A stretch of DNA of 64,000 nucleotides from Paracentrotus lividus (lineage: Eukaryota > Echinodermata > Echinoidea > Camarodonta > Echinidae). Each line of letters starts with the position of its first letter. The first letter of the stretch is position 1. The stretch lies in NCBI GenBank assembly GCA_940671915.1, contig CALNVZ010002100.1:4138283-4202282 (forward strand). Direction: 5' to 3'. The notes beneath the pieces were generated by a model. The model saw only the letters and a program-made list of their open reading frames with translations. It had not been told where the DNA came from and made no database searches. Shown here in pieces: positions 28,090-40,535 of this stretch. A program made the position numbers and the translations under genes.

Positions 28090-30142
28090 AGATCTAGTCT
28101 ATTTAGATTATCCACACACAACATCAATTTGAATATGTGGGACTTATAATCACTTTTGTAAATAATGAGCCGAAATTTATGATGGCGTAAGAACACTCAC
28201 ACACAACATTCATTATCTACCAAAATATCATCTTATATCACTGCACCATGTCTCAAATAAAACTTACGTATTATCTGTTTAATCTGCATATGCATCTTTT
28301 TTTAAAACTAAATATCAGGACATGCAGATGGGTTGTTGCTGTGCCAACGATCAACGATACGAGTATGGAAAGCCAAATGCGATCGATTTTAATTGTTTTT
28401 TTCATTTATGATTTAATTCCAGAAATTGAAATCAGGAGGTGTATCCCCTGCTGAAATCAATAATCACCTACTGATATTGTATAAATCATAAATAAATTCT
28501 TCTTTTTTTTTCCAGAAAACCCCTTAGCATTTCTTTGTGCAGTTTCCATTATTATATTCATTAGGGAATAGTTTGTCAATAAATTTGATTTCAATATTGA
28601 GGAAAAAAAATTGTCATGAAATTGATTAAAATGAAAATAAAATTGAGTCCAGGGACCACGGAGTCCCCCTTTAAATTAAAAATTTTACAGCAACCCAACC
28701 AATCATCCCCCGTAAACCATGACAAGAAATATTTGGTTCTGGTACTGAGCATGAAAATATGAATTATTTCAAATTCAAATAATTCAAAAATCTAAAATAA
28801 ACAATGAATATGCGTAATCGTAATATTTCGAATATTTTGATTTTTTTTTTTTTTGGCAAGAATATTGTTTTAAAAAACTATAGCCTTGCCGTTGTGCATA
28901 GGCCTATAGCTCTACGGTGGAACCGACTGTGTACTAGTTTCAAAAGATAGCTCCCGCATGCAACCATTTCTTATAATTAAAATTTTGCACTCTAATTATT
29001 GGGAAAAAGCTTGTATTCCTATTTCACAACTGCATTTCCAGGCGGTCATAGGAAAGATTTCAGCTCGTGTGCCAAGAAGCGCTCGCCATTTCAATTATTC
29101 TAATCATAGGCCTATATAGCAAGTGCGTCCTGATTTTGGCGCCCTCGGCGTACCTATTTAAAATTAAAAAAAAAAAAAAAAAAAAAAAAAGGCCAACACC
29201 CGCTTGGTAAACATAGGCCTAGCCTACGGCTTAAATGCTTGTTGGAGGACTTCACCTAAGTTGAATTCCTTACAAGGCACTTGTAGCCTATTTGTTTGGT
29301 TTTTAAATGGCGTATTCATGGGGGGGGGGGATGAATAATGCGAGCACGAAGCGGGAGCAAAAAAAATTCTCTTCCGAATTGACGACCACCATGACCAAAG
29401 AGCATAAAAGAATAAAATGTATTTTCAATGTGAACACTATAGCCTTAAACTTATGGGCACAATTTGACCTTAAATTAAAGGGGCCAAATTGAATGTAAAC
29501 TTAGGGGGAGCCAACTTGACCCGTTAAAAAATTGGCGCTTTAAGCCTTTAAGCCTTTATGTCAATTTGGCGCCCCTTAGTTTAAGTTAAATTTGGCGCCC
29601 CCCCTTTTTTTTTTCCCTGCCCCCTTCTCCTTCTCTTGTTCTCCCTTTTCCCCCTTTTTCCTTTCTCTTTCCCCTCTTTTTCCCCTCTTCTCTCTTTTCT
29701 TTTTTTTTTTTCTTTCTTTTTTTTTTTTATTTTTTAAGAAATGAAGGGTCAAAACGTATTCTCTTTATTACTATACTTAGGCCTACCACTTTTAGAAAAG
29801 AAGGATTACCCTTATTAAAAAACATTGGATCCACTGATAAGGCAGTTTAATATCCACTTTCTCTGTTAAGCAGTAACAATTTGGTCTAATGAATTTCCAC
29901 TTTCCACTTCTAATAGCCATAGGCCTATACTTGGTCTAATACTTGGTCAAACAAAATTGATAATTCGTCTAGCCATGTTTAGGCCTACTAGTAATCAACA
30001 AAGTCTATTAAAATTAATTCCCATATAAATTTCGAGAATATTGCCAGTTTTTCCAAGTGGACAAAAGAATTATTTATGGGAATTATAATTATTAACGGAT
30101 TAGATGAACTGGTTGTAATAAAAGTTGTATAGATGAGACCAA
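28090..30142. other. Non-coding intergenic stretch
   Basis: Contains an A run (29168-29190), short inverted TTTGGCGCC segments near 29535-29600, a polypyrimidine tract and TGGTCTAAT repeats. No exon recognised. Confidence 0.4.
29596..29737. repeat. Polypyrimidine tract
   Basis: About 140 bases of almost only C and T (CCCTTCTCCTTCTCTTGTTC...). Preceded by AAATTTGGCGCC repeats. Confidence 0.85.
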
Positions 30143-30500
30143 ATGGGCGTTATATGTCAAATTGGTGGGGTCTGTGTCGCGACGACTACGAAACAAAAAC
30201 CCAAACAAACCGTGCGTGCGCAGCTTAGCTTGCCGCAGCTCAGCCAGCTAGCTAGCCAGCCGGATCCCCCAGCCGGGCAGCCCTGGGCGCGGCGCCCCGG
30301 CCGGGCCGGGCCGATACGGTGTCAGTGCGTACATATACGTACGTACGTGCGCGTGGCTAGCTGGCATGGCCGATGTGATTGGATGCATCAGTGAGACAGA
30401 GTGAAAAGACTGTGTTCGATGCCCTGGTTTAGCTGCTTTGACCCTCCATCCAAGTCTTCAAATCTTGGAACAGAATCTAGAATAACGGTAAATTACATAG
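30143..30500 (+). promoter_or_regulatory. GC/CpG-rich candidate promoter and first exon
   Basis: The most GC- and CpG-rich unique stretch in the window (GGGCGCGGCGCCCCGGCCGG near 30286). It is followed by ATG at 30419-30421 reading MPWFSCFDPPSKSSNLGTES, RIT, and a donor-like GTAAAT at 30487. No partner exon identified. It may be a 5' exon of the microprotein gene, or of a gene lost in the gap. Confidence 0.4.
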
Positions 30501-31659
30501 TAGAGTTACCGTACCTATTATTGTTGAATGTTATGCGATTGTGTAGGCGTTTAGTTTACTTTTTACTGAAATCTGACTTTGACTTTTGAGCGACTGCAGA
30601 ATTGTCGCACCGTCACGGGCTTGGGGAAAGAGACATGACAATTGAATGGGAGAGAGAGAGAGAGAGAGAGAGAGAGCGACGAGCGTGAGTGCTAGTGGAC
30701 TGGAGCCGTGAGGAATTTGAACTAAACCTTGGCTTTTTGAACACGGGGGGGGGGGGGGGTGGGAGGGGGGTTGGGGGTGGTCACTCACCAACATGATGTG
30801 CTACGCATTGTGTGTCACTGTCACCAGAAAGAAAGCGTCGAAAAGGGCTGTTTTCAGCCTTTCGGCGGCATCGACACTTAGCCTTTAGGGGTGTTTAAAA
30901 TTCACGGTGTTTACGCCTTTTAGGGTAGTTTTCCAGTTCTGACGTCGAAAATAGGGGTGCAAATTTGAGTTCATGCAATGAGACGTTTAGGGTCCATTTT
31001 CAGGGTGCGGGGACACGCATGGGTAGCACTTTTTTTGTCGCGACTGAGTGACCCCCTGGGCTTTCCGAATTGGTCTTAGGTCTTGTCATAGAGCGAGGGA
31101 TCTATTATTAACTTTGAATGTGTTTAATGCTCTGCTTATTTAAAAAAAAAAAAAAGAGCCGCGCGAAAAAAAAAAGAAGCTAACTAGACTCTAGATCTAA
31201 CTAAGTTAAGTTTAATCTGGAATTATGGTTGGTCAGTCCACTCTCTAGGCATGAAGTATTTAGGGCCTAGACATAGACTCTACTCCAAAGACAAAAATCC
31301 AAGGTCACTCTCATCCTTCACAACAACGCCTTGCCTTACCATTGGAGATTACGTAACAAATTTCACGCTCTGTATGTCGTGTTATTTTTTTTATCCGAGA
31401 TAACCTGAAGTAATATCAATTTCTACTTGTAGTCCTTCAACCTATAAGATGAAGATGGGATTTTCACTGTCTGTTTTGGGGGCTTTGATAATTGTCATAG
31501 GCATCTACAGGGTCCCATTTCTCCTCCAAATAATAACCTCAATGTAGGGCTATTGAAAAACATTTTGCTTCTAACTTTACTTAACTTTTTTCCTTTTGGA
31601 AATCTCCTGAGTCTTTGAAAATAAAAACAAAAAGAAAAAAATAGGCCTATAATCCTGTA

Positions 31660-32724
31660 CAGTGTGTTCCTAAAAAAAGGTAATCGAAGTTCAAGGTTCA
31701 GTCATTTCAGAAGTATATGGTTTATTTTTGTGATTTGTTTACTAAAATACTAAGTAACTCATCAGCTTTAATTTGAGACATTGCTTACGTCTAAACTATA
31801 ATAGATCACAGAGTTAGGGTCCTTTGAAGGGGATAGGTACAAAACCCATTTTTTCCAAGTTTTTCATTTTTAGGGTATGAAACCAACTTTTTATAAAATT
31901 TTGGTTTCATAGTTTTGGGGGTTTTGTCATACAAAGTTTCAATGAAATGCAATCTCATTTGTCAAAGGGCCTATCTCACTGGCAATGACATGGGTTCTCG
32001 ATTATGCATGAGTCTCTTGAGTCTCGGAGAGGTCGCCGCGACGTCTCTTGATTCTGCAAGAAGTCGCGAGAAAAATCAAACAAATGTCAAACATGTCCAA
32101 TCTTTTAGTAGACTTCTTTAATACGTGAGCATGTCTCTGTGACATCTTTGCGGACGGTTGCCGCGACGTCCCTTAAGTATCCACGACGTCGCAGAGACGT
32201 TGTCGGAACTTGCTAACGATTAAAAAAAATCGAATGGGTTAATAATTTTTACTTGCTGGCGTTTTAAAGAAGTCTACTAAAAGATTGAACATGTTTGACT
32301 TTAGTTCCACTTTCCCTGGACGCCCTGAAGTCTCAGGAGACGTCACCACGACATCTCCACGACTCAAGAGACTCATAATTTCGAACCCCTCTCATTGCCA
32401 TTGAGATAGGTCCTTTGACAAATGAAATAGCATTCCATTGAAAGTTTGTGTGACAAAACCCCCCTAAACTATGAAACCCAAAATTTATAAAAAATTGGTT
32501 TCATACCCTAAACAAAAAACTTGGAAAAAATGGGTTTTGTACCTATCACCTTCAAAGGACCCTAACTCTGGGACCCATTACAGTTTGGACGTAACCAATG
32601 TCTTAAATTAAGGTTGATGAGTTACTTAGTATTTTAGTAAACAAATCATAAAAATAAACCATACACTTTTGAAATGACTGACCTTTGTACTTCGATTACC
32701 TTTTTTTAGGAACACACTGTATAA
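31660..32724. mobile_element. 1.06-kb palindromic element, TACAGTGTGTTCC ends
   Basis: ACAGTGTGTTCCTAAAAAAA near 31665 mirrors TTTTTTTAGGAACACACTGT near 32720, with arms of about 440 bp carrying GGTTTCATA and CAAAGGGCCTATCTCA on one side and their mirror on the other. TA-flanked, mariner-like ends. No transposase. Confidence 0.85.
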
Positions 32725-32773
32725 GGCATGTGAAAAAAGAAACGGGCAAGTGGAAAAATTGCTGTAGAATTGT

Positions 32774-34055
32774 CTAAATAAACATCTTTAAATCCTTCTA
32801 AAAGTGTAAAAATAAAATAAGAATGAAGTTTAAGCCAATTCTGTCAACATGCTGACCTGAAACATTTTTTTGGTTTTCTTCCCAAAAGCATACTCTTTGA
32901 GATGGTGGTGGCGGGGGTATTCAAAATCATCTAACCAGCCATTCCATTGTGACTCGCGTGACATTTACACAAAATTTCAACTTGTTATGGCTAATTACTT
33001 CAAAATTTCATGATGCAGACCTGTTTTTCTTACTTATTTCAATCAAGGTAATGACATTACACATTATCACAAAGAAATTTCGGTTGCAAAGTCAATTTTG
33101 TTGGAGATATTTCAATTTGTTTCCTGTGACTCGCGTGACGCGACACTATTGAAGGTTTCTGACCTTACTGTACTTGACTAAAATTTGAAAGGTCATATAC
33201 AGTGTGTGTAAAAAAAAAATGGTACAGTCGGAAAAAATTTTTTTAGGTGTGAAATATTTTCAAATAATGTGTGTATGTGGTACCAAAATAAAGCCAAATG
33301 ATTTTCCTTGCTGATGCACTTTGTTCTGTACAATTTGCTTTCTTAAAACAAACACGAATGCATGAAATCCATTTTTTCGCACAGCCGTCGCATGCCTTTG
33401 TGTTTAGGTTTGCATAATGGCCATGAACGCTCAAATTTCGATTTGTTCCTCGTCCCAGCAAAATTTAGCATAACTTTTGTTTTAAGAAAGCAAATTGGTA
33501 CAGACGCAAGTGCTCAGCAAGGAAAATATTTGGCTTTATTTTGTACAGCATACACACATTATTTGAAATATGTTCACACCTAAAAAAATTTTTCCGACTG
33601 TACCATTTTTTTTTTACACACACTGTATATGACCTTTCAAATTTTAGTCGTAGCAGTAAGGTCAGAAACGTTCAATAGTGTCGTCAGCGCGAGTCTAGCA
33701 GGAAACAAATTGAAATATCTCCAACAAAATTGACTTTTGCAACCGAAATTTCTTTGTGATAATGTGTGAATGTCATTAACCTTGATTGAAAAGTAAGAAA
33801 ACAGGTCTGCATCAATGAATTTTGAAGTAATTAGCCTATAACAAGTTGAAATTTTGTGTAAATGTCACGCGAGTCACAATGGAGATGGCTGGTTAGATGA
33901 TTTTGAATAGCCCCGCCACCACCATCTCAAAGAGTATGCTTTTGGGAAGAAAACCAAAAAAATGTTTCAGGTCAGCAATGTTGACAGAATTGGCTTAAAC
34001 TTCATTCTTATTTTTTTTTACACTTTTAGAAGGATTTAAAGATGTTTATTTAGCA
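32774..34055. repeat. 1.28-kb near-perfect palindrome next to the assembly gap
   Basis: Arms of about 640 bp centred near 33415. CTAAATAAACATCTTTAAAT at the left outer end mirrors ATTTAAAGATGTTTATTTAG at the right. Inner ACAGTGTGTGTAAAAAAAAA (33198) mirrors TTTTTTACACACACTGT (33632). Arms differ by scattered substitutions, so they are not an exact artefactual copy. Confidence 0.9.
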
Positions 34056-34078
34056 TTCTCAGCATTTTTCTCTGTCTT

Positions 34079-34461
34079 NNNNNNNNNNNNNNNNNNNNNN
34101 NNNNNNNNNNNNNNNNNNNNNNNNNNNNNNNNNNNNNNNNNNNNNNNNNNNNNNNNNNNNNNNNNNNNNNNNNNNNNNNNNNNNNNNNNNNNNNNNNNNN
34201 NNNNNNNNNNNNNNNNNNNNNNNNNNNNNNNNNNNNNNNNNNNNNNNNNNNNNNNNNNNNNNNNNNNNNNNNNNNNNNNNNNNNNNNNNNNNNNNNNNNN
34301 NNNNNNNNNNNNNNNNNNNNNNNNNNNNNNNNNNNNNNNNNNNNNNNNNNNNNNNNNNNNNNNNNNNNNNNNNNNNNNNNNNNNNNNNNNNNNNNNNNNN
34401 NNNNNNNNNNNNNNNNNNNNNNNNNNNNNNNNNNNNNNNNNNNNNNNNNNNNNNNNNNNNN
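34079..34461. other. Assembly gap (383 N)
   Basis: Run of N that starts 24 bases after the palindrome arm and ends in a 13-base C run. True length and content unknown. Confidence 0.99.
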
Positions 34462-36045
34462 CCCCCCCCCCCCTAAAAAAGGTCAAACATTGATTTTCTG
34501 ACAAATAGAAAACAGACCATGTCATGCTCCTCTTCACTAAGATCTAATTTTCTTTCCCACAATTTTTCACAGCAATATTTAATCACAATCCCTGCCCATG
34601 CATCAAGTTATTAATTAAATTCCAAAGGTCAAGTCCATTTATTATTATTAGCATTGACCTGAAATATGTCAATAAAGATGGCCTGATAGGTGACTTTGAA
34701 CTGTAAATCACTCATGGCTCTTTATTTATAATTATTCTTGCTTTTGAAATTCTTAGGAGCCTAGCATGATTAGAATAAGGAATTTGTGTTAACATGTTGA
34801 AAATTTGTTTTTAATTTCCATCTTGGGCAAGCCCTGCCAATTTCCAGCGATATATTGGGGTCAAGGGAACATGGTTCCCTATGTGGGTATACCTTCAAAA
34901 ACTAGGGCTTGGCAAAACACATCAAGGACACCATTTTTAATCATTACACATCCAAATCTGAAAGTTGAACAACATCTACCTTCAAATCTGAACTCAAAAC
35001 CTTTCTTTTCCTTAAATTTTGTGAATAATATACATATTTGGGGAGCAAGGCGCCTTGGAATGCTTTGGCAGATACATGTACATGTAAATGGCGCTTTGCA
35101 AATGCTGTTCATCATCATGATCATCATCATCATCATTACTCCGTGCATAAAAATAAAATAAACAATTGTTTACTAGACTTACATGGACAAACAGACAATT
35201 GATTAATTGAAGGAAATATTTCTTTCCTTTTTCCTTATTTTTGATGTCTATCCTGTTCAAGTTTATTCTTTAAAAAAATATTAGGCTGCATACCATTTTG
35301 AAACATCAAACATTGTTTTTTATTCAGAGTTGTATGGGAAATGAGAAAATAATTAGTTGATAGCATTAAATCTCTATTACTTCAACATTTTCTTTCCTGT
35401 GTACATGTATATGCATTGGCATTAAAAATGATTGATTGAGTTTGATGAAGCATATATGCTAGGCTACCCGCAGTCTTCTCTAGGGTAATGCCTGGGGAAA
35501 TGAAGGACAATGTAGCCGTCACTGGCAGCCATGCTCGCCTCACCGTGAAGGCAGCCTCATTGAGCTCGACAGCTATTCAAATCGGAAGTCACGTACATGT
35601 AGGCGGCCAGCACCGCAGCGGTGCAGTGATCTTTGGCCAATTAGTATCAGTTTAGATTGGACCTCTTTGGATAACAGAGATATTGAGTGCTTCATTTTCA
35701 GAGCCATTATCCTGCCTGCTTTAGTGGTTTCAGTTTAAAAAGCAAGTGATTTAATTTGTACCTGTATTCTCCAAGATCATTGTTTTGAGATTGAATTTTG
35801 ATAGTAATGATAGATGTGCTTTAATGAAACTCACTTTTCAACATTCTGTGGTAAGAAGTAAGAACCATGTTTTGGACTTTCAGGATGACAGGATATTGGA
35901 TCTTATTCTTTTTATTTTTTGGGGGTCACTAATGTGCTATTTTTTCTATTTTTCTTTTTAATTGCAGATACCATTTTTTACATTATAAGCCTGTAAGTGA
36001 AGATCTTATTGACGATTGCTTATTGCTGCTTTGATCCTCATCATC

Positions 36046-36094
36046 ATGTGTTACCAGGTCGTTTGTGAGAAGTGTAACAAGAAGACATGGAAAG
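36046..36094 (+). CDS. Microprotein exon 1
   Basis: 16 codons plus one base, MCYQVVCEKCNKKTWK, donor GTATGT. The ATG is chosen because Met-Cys-x-Gln begins the motif. A TTTTTAATTGCAG acceptor ending at 35967 suggests this exon also holds about 78 nt of 5' UTR. Confidence 0.72.
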
Positions 36095-39000
36095 GTATGT
36101 AAATGAACAAGTTTAGTTCGATGTTCTTTCTCTTCCTGATAATCTCTTTTCTTAGGGTGGTATCTCACTTCGCGGAGACGTCTCCACGACAGAATAGAAA
36201 ATTTTGTCTCCGCGACAATTTATGAAAAAAAAAGTCTGAAGTAGTCTCAAATTCGTCTCTAATACTTTTTATCCGTTGCGGAGACGAAATTTTCTATTCT
36301 GTTGCAGAGACGTCTCCGCGAAGTGAGATACCACCCTTGCTAATAAGTGGCAATAGAGTACCAAAGTGTTGATGTTTTCCTGGTTACACAAAAGCCTGCA
36401 GGTGCTTTGACCTGGCTGGCCTGAATGCAGTGTTGGGGGTCTTGTTGCCATTGTTGAACCAGCGACCATGACAACATCACCATTACATTACACTCGCTAC
36501 TCTATACAGTTAAAAATCATATTGATTCTCCCAGATTTATTTCCTCTAGCCCCCCCCCCCCCTCCCCCGAAAATAAATTAAAAGATTAAAAAAGATAAAA
36601 CAATTGTTGACTTTGTTAATGGGTCACTGAGAAATAGATTAGATAGGATGGAGTTTTTTGTTTTAATCTTTAAAATTAATTTTCATGTATACAATTGCCA
36701 ATACAAGTGCAGGTATTGGCACAAAATAGGAAGGAGCAGTTTTAGCGTTTATCCCAGCTTATCCCACTAATAATAACATTCAATAATGAATTAATCATTC
36801 ATGAGATATTGGCAGAGCCGAGTAGAGATGTGAGAAACATGACAGTGATTGTAATGAAGAGAGGAAATCATCGTAATCCTTGGCAAATTCTCTCATTTCC
36901 TGTTACACTTTACTCTGCACAATACAAGGTCTTTATTACCCAATAGAGCCCTGACATAACGCCCACAGCTCTCTCAGGATATTCACCCAATACCTTGAAA
37001 TTATTTTGGGAGTAGTTCCAGAAACAAGATTTGAAAACAGACTGATGATTTTTACCTTGACCATTTCCTTGTTTATACAACATTATATCCTGAGAATATT
37101 TCATGACATTATTGATTTATCCACTTGAAAGTACATGTAAACCTGGAAAATAAGGTTTTGTTTGCTTCAAGATAGTTTTCTTATAACTGGAATAAACAAA
37201 ATTTAATAGCTGTTTATAGTGATTGTAGATTTTCACAAAAATGTGCCTTGATGATAAAATTCCATAATTTTTGCCAATGGATGCGCCTTCTATTTCTTGA
37301 TGCATTTAGTAAAAATTGCTTGCACGAAAAACGTCCATGATTGATAATCCATACCATGTAGCTGGAATTTTTGGTGACTGCATCATCAATGAAAGTAGGC
37401 GAGTCCATGCATTAATAAGGCGTTTTTTCTGTGGCAATCATTTTCCATATTTTGCATTCTCTGATATCGCAGTGGCAATATAATACCATATTTTTTCTCT
37501 TCCAGGTTGGATGTAAATTCTGCAGCGGGCAATATTCGCGAAATCCGGTTGGAACCAGTTTGTGACGCAACGCAATGTAGATGAAGCGCGGCGCGGCTCT
37601 ATGCTACGCGTAGTGTAAGATGATGCACATTAAAATACAAAGAGTAAGGACAATGGATACGCACTCAAACATTATATGTCACAATGGTTTAGCATTGCCA
37701 AAAATAAAACTAGTTTAAGAGAAATACCTAATTTAATTCAAACTTGTTGTATTGTCTTTAAAATGTATTTAATTTAGGTGAACAGGTAATAACAATAATA
37801 CTGACTCTTTACTTTCAGGAAATACCACTTATATTTCCCTTAGAAGCCTTCTCCATTCAAAAGGTGTCAGTTTCCCGCATCCTTTGTTCCAAAAGCCGTT
37901 TCATCGGCTTTTGAATAGAATCCCGAAAGTCTAGGCGGGGTTCATCTATTAAAAAGCTGAAAGCTGGATGTTTCCTCGTCTTGGGGTGGAACAGGATCCC
38001 GTGGGAAACTGATGCCTTGTGAATGGAGAAGGCGCCTTACAAGACCGATATTGCCCTCGTCTTCGACTTGTGCAATATGAGACTTGTTTGGAACATATAT
38101 GTGGTATCTCCCTCAAGACCAGTCAATATTATATAATTCATATGATCTTGTAATATTGATGGGGATGTCTGTACAGTGGCAAGTCTGCTTTTTTATGTGG
38201 GCTGTAATATCATTAATTACAATCATTTACATTTGTAAGATTAAATTTTGATTGAAACGGAAACAATAGGAACTAACAAACACAACATAACAACTTACAC
38301 CTGAATATGTTCAATAATAGAGCTGTAAAGAGGGATCCAATTGAAAATCTCACTCGGGTTAATTATGGGACCCAATGCATAAACAGTGTATAAGCGCAGA
38401 TGGGGACATTAATTTGTATGATTATGTATTATATGTATTGCTAGTATGACTGCAAAATTTCAAAATTTTTGCTGAACCAATAACTGATTAAATCATGGTT
38501 GGTGGTTGATAAATGTACTAGGAATACCCATCAACATTTATTATACATTACCATGATTGATTAGCATGATATCTTTTAATTCATACAGTCATAACAATAG
38601 GGGCCATAAATACCCCAACCCGTGCAGGCGCGGATCCAGGGGGGGGGGGGGGGGGGCGGCGGAAGGTGCGGGCGCACCCTGTAAGATTGGAAAAACAGCA
38701 TGCCTTTTGTTCATAGACCTTTTGAACGCCCCCTGTTGAAAACTTAATAACCTTTTTTCTTTTGCTTGTCAATTCTTCGGGACCGAACGATAGGATGACC
38801 TGACCCTACCCCTATATGAAGTACGTTTCTCACGCTGCCAGCGTAACATGAACAAAATTTGATGTATGTTTTTGGATGTCCAGCATAACGTGAAAAAATT
38901 TTAAGGTACCTTTTTCAACCCCCCCCCCCCCCCCCCCCCCCCATCTCGACTGATAGGATATAGATGACTGTTTTTAGGAAATTATTGGACTTTCGAGTAG

Positions 39001-40535
39001 GTAGTAATAGGAAGAATTAATAAGGGGGCCATAATTACCCCAGTCTCTCATTCTCTCTCATACCTGTAACGCATAAATTTTCCTCTGCATTAGCGCTTAC
39101 AAGTAGACTAATCATTCTTATGTCAACATTGTAATACATGATTCTCTCTTTACTTCTATATTGTTCCCATTTATGTATCGCCTGTATTTTGATGTGTATT
39201 ACTATTACTGATTGTTTTGATGTATGTTATACAAGTTGTGTCCCACAAAAAATGCTAATGGCACTTTAGATGGGTATAATATTAAAATTACAATATTATA
39301 TTGTTTATAACTTTAAACTTTACACCAATTTGTTTTCTACAACTGGATGAAATTTTATGTGATATGGTCCAAGAATCACAAAGATTATGAGCATTTTGTC
39401 ATTACACATGAGGAAACCTCTCCATCCAAGTTTGTATTGAGTAGTACCGGATGTATTGAATAAAACAAACCCAAGTTTGATCATTAATACTTTGATAAAT
39501 ATTTCAGTAGTAATTATGAAATTTATATCACTGTAAAGTGAAACTCATTACCATTTTACTGATACCTTTCTCAGCTCACCAATATCATGTATCACTGAAC
39601 CCCATTGTTTTAAATATGTCTTGCAAAATTGTGAGTGGTTCACTTTCACGCTCGTTGATGATAAAAGTTGGGTTTCCTTTCAGGCACAATTGAATAACGC
39701 ATCTCAAAGAGCATGAAAGTGAACACTCACAATTTTGCAAGACTTTTTCAGAACAATGGGGTTCAGTGATGCTGATGTTGGTGAGCTGAGGGACAAAGCA
39801 TTAGAATGGTAATGAGTTGCACTTTACAGTGATATAAATTTCGTAATCACTACTGAAATATTTTTCAAATTATTAATGATCAAACTTTGGTTTCTTTTAT
39901 TCGATTTACCCGGTACTACTTAATATAAAACTTGGATGGAGAGGTTTCCTGATGTGTGATGAAAAAATGCTCATATTTTTGTGATTATTGGACCATATCA
40001 CATAAAATTTCATCCAGTTACAGAAAATGAATTGTAGTTTACGGGTGTAGAGATATAAACAATATGATAGTGTAGTTTTAATATTATACCCATCTAAAGG
40101 GCCATTAGCATTTTTTGTGGGGCCCCTTGTAATTACAGCATACTGTTGAAAGGGTGCCCTATTAAAACATTGTGTAAATAAATAAAATAAATAAAATAAA
40201 AATAAATAAATCTACGTCTACCCTGAAGTTTCATGAAAACATTACCTTGATTTAGGCCGTATCAGGACAATTACCCCCAGAACAAATACCCCCCCCCTAG
40301 AAATAGGGTTAGGGGGTAGATTGTTGGTGGGGATAGTTGTTGGGGGCATAATTGTTCATGGGTTAGTTGTCCTAGGGCAATCGGCATGTACAACATGAGT
40401 GAATTACATTAGTCATTTGACTTGACATAATTGTTGTTTTATATTTTGTTTTTATTAGGTTGTGGTAAACATGCTGAGCAGGTGATGAAAGATGTACCTG
40501 AAGGAGAAAAATGCAAGTGCCCAAGAGGAAGTTAA
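36046..40535 (+). CDS. 41-residue Cys/His-rich microprotein, two exons
   Basis: Exons 36046-36094 and 40459-40535 join at phase 1 (GTATGT donor, TTTTTATTAG acceptor) to give 41 residues. The protein begins MCYQVVCEKCNKKTWKGCGK and ends EKCKCPRGS before TAA. Cys7-x2-Cys10, Cys18-x2-His21 and Cys35-x-Cys37 look like a small zinc-binding fold. I recall short eukaryotic proteins with the same M-C-x-Q-V-x-C-x-x-C...T-W-x-G-C-G-x-H...C-x-C layout and no assigned function, so this is a hypothetical conserved protein. The match of both halves to one motif is the main support. The 4.4-kb intron is full of foldback elements. AATAAA at 41153-41158 or 41887-41892 could end the transcript. Upstream exons are unknown. 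Confidence 0.75.
36154..36337. repeat. 184-bp foldback MITE in the microprotein intron
   Basis: AGGGTGGTATCTCACTTCGC and GCGAAGTGAGATACCACCCT are exact 20-base mirror ends. Arms continue into GGAGACGTCTCC. Confidence 0.93.
37851..38046. repeat. Foldback MITE, CCTTCTCCATTCA ends
   Basis: GAAGCCTTCTCCATTCAAAA with GTGTCAGTTTCCCG mirrors CGTGGGAAACTGATGCC with TGAATGGAGAAGGCGCC. Confidence 0.85.
38170..39047. mobile_element. Truncated inverted copy of the 1903-2774 element, interrupted by a second element
   Basis: Reverse-complement similarity to 1903-2570, ending GGGGCCATAATTACCCCAGT near 39041. The outer end near 38170 lacks the terminal repeat. At AACCCGTG (38617-38624) it is broken by a GCGCGGATCC element. 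Confidence 0.8.
38626..38945. mobile_element. GCGCGGATCCAGG element nested in the older copy
   Basis: Starts GGCGCGGATCCAGG, followed by an 18-base G run and GCGCACCCTGTAAGATTGG. The right side is a C run of about 26 bases. The same core is at 47073-47344. Confidence 0.65.
39241..40122. repeat. 882-bp palindrome in the microprotein intron
   Basis: CCCACAAAAAATGCTAATGG mirrors GGCCATTAGCATTTTTTGTG. TAGATGGGTATAATATTAAA is also mirrored. Arms of about 420 bp centred near 39681. Confidence 0.88.
40459..40535 (+). CDS. Microprotein exon 2 and stop
   Basis: (G)CGKHAEQVMKDVPEGEKCKC to PRGS, TAA at 40533-40535. Acceptor GTTTTTATTAG. Confidence 0.75.

Noticed and set aside
30531..30794. 87-codon Pro/Ser-rich frame
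   Set aside because: Arises from a (GA)n microsatellite and a G run.
31660..32724. Autonomous mariner element
   Set aside because: Ends look mariner-like but the interior is a foldback with no transposase frame or DDE motif.
33243..33583. Two similar frames on opposite strands ending in THYLK
   Set aside because: They are the two arms of the palindrome read outward, not a gene pair.
34046..34537. 163-codon frame on the minus strand
   Set aside because: Almost entirely unknown residues from the N gap.
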